Shown here one piece after another: positions 62,026-64,000 of a stretch of DNA of 64,000 nucleotides. Under the pieces are notes generated by a model that made no database searches, had not been told where the DNA came from, and worked only from the letters and a program-made list of their open reading frames with translations. The translations under genes were made by a program, and so were the position numbers. The stretch comes from Aphelocoma coerulescens (lineage: Eukaryota > Chordata > Aves > Passeriformes > Corvidae): the NCBI RefSeq assembly GCF_041296385.1, contig NW_027184083.1, positions 2,170,001 to 2,234,000 of the forward strand. Direction: 5' to 3'. The stretch's first letter is position 1. Each line of letters begins with the position of its first letter.

Positions 62026-62676
62026 TGTGCTGGTTTGGCCAAATTCAGAAATATATCCTCTGAGAGAAGGCAGGCTATAACCAACCCTCCCCCACCAGGT
62101 TCGGGAAAAAAGAAACTTTGTCCTCGAAGGAAAGTAAAGGAGATAAAAACTGTTTGTTTAACAAACACACGGGGAAAGGAAAATAATGCTAAATAATATA
62201 ATCTCTCGCTGTGGAGAAAAACCTGGGAAAATGTTAGAGTCCTCCCGTTGGTCTCCTTGGAGCTGGGGCTTGGCCCAGGGCCAGGCCCTCTCTGCTCGGT
62301 GGAAAGTCCTCCTGATATGTTCTGATATTGAAGCAGTCCAGCAGAAAAAGGGAAAAAATCTGAAATTCCAGAAAAAAAAAAAAAGTTCAACTCTCAGTCT
62401 CTCTCCAGAGAAAAAGAAGCTGAAAAACTGGCCGAAAGCTGACTGGAAAGCAGCAAGCCGGGTGCTTTCCTCCGCTCTCGCTCTCCTGCCCCAGATGAAA
62501 AGAAAGTCTCTATTCTCTGTGTGATCTTGAACAAGCTGCAAATTGCTTTGAAAAAGTTTTGCTGAGGTTTTCCTCCCCCCTCTCAGGCTTAGTTTAAAGG
62601 CATAGAAAGGCACAAAATTAATTCCTAGGCATAGGGCAGCAATATGGGATACACATCATAAAGTCACCCCAAGACA
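62026..62676 (-). mobile_element. LTR-A (651 bp): 5' LTR of the inner ERVL
   Basis: Minus strand TGTCTTGGGGTGAC to CCAAACCAGCACA, followed by spacer, primer site and gag, so this is a true 5' LTR. Its outer flank (62677 on) is the protease gene of another ERVL copy. Confidence 0.93.
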
Positions 62677-62862
62677 CCCTTTCACGCCAGAAATAGAAAC
62701 AGAGTTTGCCCCCACATGTCGTGATGGGATTATCGTGCACTGCACACCAGTGTTGGCCAAGGCATCATATTTTTGTGGTTCTGATGTGCCAGGCCAACGA
62801 ATCCACACAGTCCAAAAAACACGGTTTTCCCTGGCCTCTACCTGGCTAGAGGCAGGGCCCCT
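62677..62862 (-). pseudogene. Outer ERVL (ERVL-3) protease start
   Basis: Follows the gag TAG at 62863-62865 in the same frame. Matches 53880-54066 closely, including Asn in place of the active-site Asp (62752-62754). It is cut by the LTR-A at 62676. Confidence 0.85.
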
Positions 62863-64000
62863 CTATGCCTGGTTATCCTTCTTTCCCTGGGCATGCATTT
62901 TAGAGGTTCCTTCAAGGGGATTGGACGTCATCACTTCCATCATGTCTGGCAGTTTGGCTACGGGCAACTGGAGCTACTTCCTTTTTGGTGGAACTTCCTC
63001 TCCGAGTCTTGCACTCCTTCAATTCACGCACTCAGTGCGCCAGAGCACCAATGGGTTTTCCAGCCCACCTCCTCATGTTTTCCCCACAATCATACAGGAA
63101 GAACCACAGCTCACCTTGTGGGGTCTACCCTCTCTCTCTAGCTGGGGGACGTCTGCATCTGGTAACAGAACCTCTGGTCTGTACCGACGAGATTTGGAGA
63201 AGGTTCCCTTTAATCTCCTCCCTGAGTTTCTGGTGATTCTCCTAGATCCTATCTTCCGTTTTTTACAGACGTGTTTCCACAGCTGCGATTCTTGCATGTG
63301 TTGGGCCATGCACTGCATCTGCATATGCCAGGAGCTTCTTCGCCATGTCACGCATGGTCTCATCCCCATCATCCTGCTTCATCATTGCTAAAGCAGAAGC
63401 ATATTCTTGTGGCCCAAGTCGTATGAGTTTTTGCCACATCACTGGTGTAATTCTTACACTGTCTAGACTCCTAATTGTTGGGTCATCTGTGTAGACAATC
63501 TCTACCACCACCAGTTCTCTCCAGCATTGGATCCCTTGTTCTATGGTCTTCCATCGGGTTTGCTGCATATAGAAATCGTCTGGGCACAGGTATCTTTCCT
63601 CCGCACTGCTCAAGAGCCGGGTCCAGAGACTGAGAGGTTCAGGCCCCCTTACTATCACTTGGTCAATAGCTGAATCATGTGACAGGGATCCCAAATGCCT
63701 TGCTTCAGTACCGTCCAGAATTATAGTATCGCCTGTAGGGCCCCAAATACGGACCATCCAACTTAATATAGATTCATCAGACTGTCAGGTGTAATCCTTT
63801 CTTAGGCTATGAAGATACTTCATGGACAGGGACTCAGTAATGATTTCTGGTTCTGAGTCAGTTGCTGGCTTTGAGGATCCTTCACCCCCACCATCATGGT
63901 CTTTTACTGGGCGATCGGTTTTGGTTGTCTGGTTTTTTCTTGTGACAGGAGCAACTGTCATTGGCTTAGGCTTGGTGTCTGTTTTGGCATCTGTCTGAGT
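62863..64000 (-). pseudogene. Outer ERVL (ERVL-3) gag, runs off the window
   Basis: Homologous to 54067-54909 plus 60801-61170 but not interrupted by element H, so it shows the empty target site near 63715. Frame 63757-63263 includes GTEARHLGSLSHD, WKTIEQGIQCWREL, IRLGPQEYASALAMM; small lesions separate it from 63372-63073. A 63841-64000 Pro/Lys-rich linker corresponds to the N-terminal gag linker of the inner copy. N-terminus and 5' LTR lie beyond the window. Confidence 0.85.

Overview
This window is bird nuclear DNA made almost entirely of retroelements; no host protein-coding gene was recognised. The avian assignment rests on many CR1 LINE fragments with the typical 3' end, bird-type endogenous retroviruses (ERVs), and a SINE with a tRNA-Ile-like head and a CR1-type tail. 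That SINE resembles the passerine element TguSINE1, so a songbird is the best guess. The ERV density would fit a W chromosome or another heterochromatic block, but that is inference.

All three substantial class II (alpha/beta-like) ERVs lie on the minus strand. Element E (6089-12027) is the youngest: its two 743-bp LTRs look identical by eye. It has an open 843-codon ORF joining Gag matrix, a long proline-rich region and the start of capsid directly to the integrase tail, followed by an open 462-codon alpha-type env. Element D (20342-25277) has a tRNA-Trp primer site, gag, dUTPase-protease and pol scraps, but no reverse transcriptase (RT) and no env. Element H (54916-60794) has gag and a broken env but no pol. 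Each lacks RT and retains a different remainder.

The class III (ERVL-like) material also runs on the minus strand. There is a broken copy at 1558-3552 and a large composite from 48111 to the window end. The composite contains gag, protease, RT, RNase H and integrase in one frame with scattered stops. It is interrupted by element H and by several solo LTRs. A gag-terminal TAG followed by a small hairpin recurs in these copies.

The rest is a nested pile of solo LTRs in CR1 and in each other. Labels A to U used here are local. Target-site duplications (TSDs) were read directly for most: 5 bp for the ERVL-type LTRs (A, I, J, K, N and others), 6 bp for class II-type LTRs (C, D, G, H, O, S, U). 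They give a clear order of insertion, for example ERVL gag < element H < LTR-I. In two places (36988-39718 and 48111-62676) the flanks fit only if homologous recombination between nested relatives removed DNA after insertion.

Stretches with nothing recognisable are listed as such. The most interesting objects are element E, the conserved gag-pro stop/hairpin of the ERVL family, the recombinant ERVL, and an inserted LTR that carries its own primer site plus a 12-bp tail.
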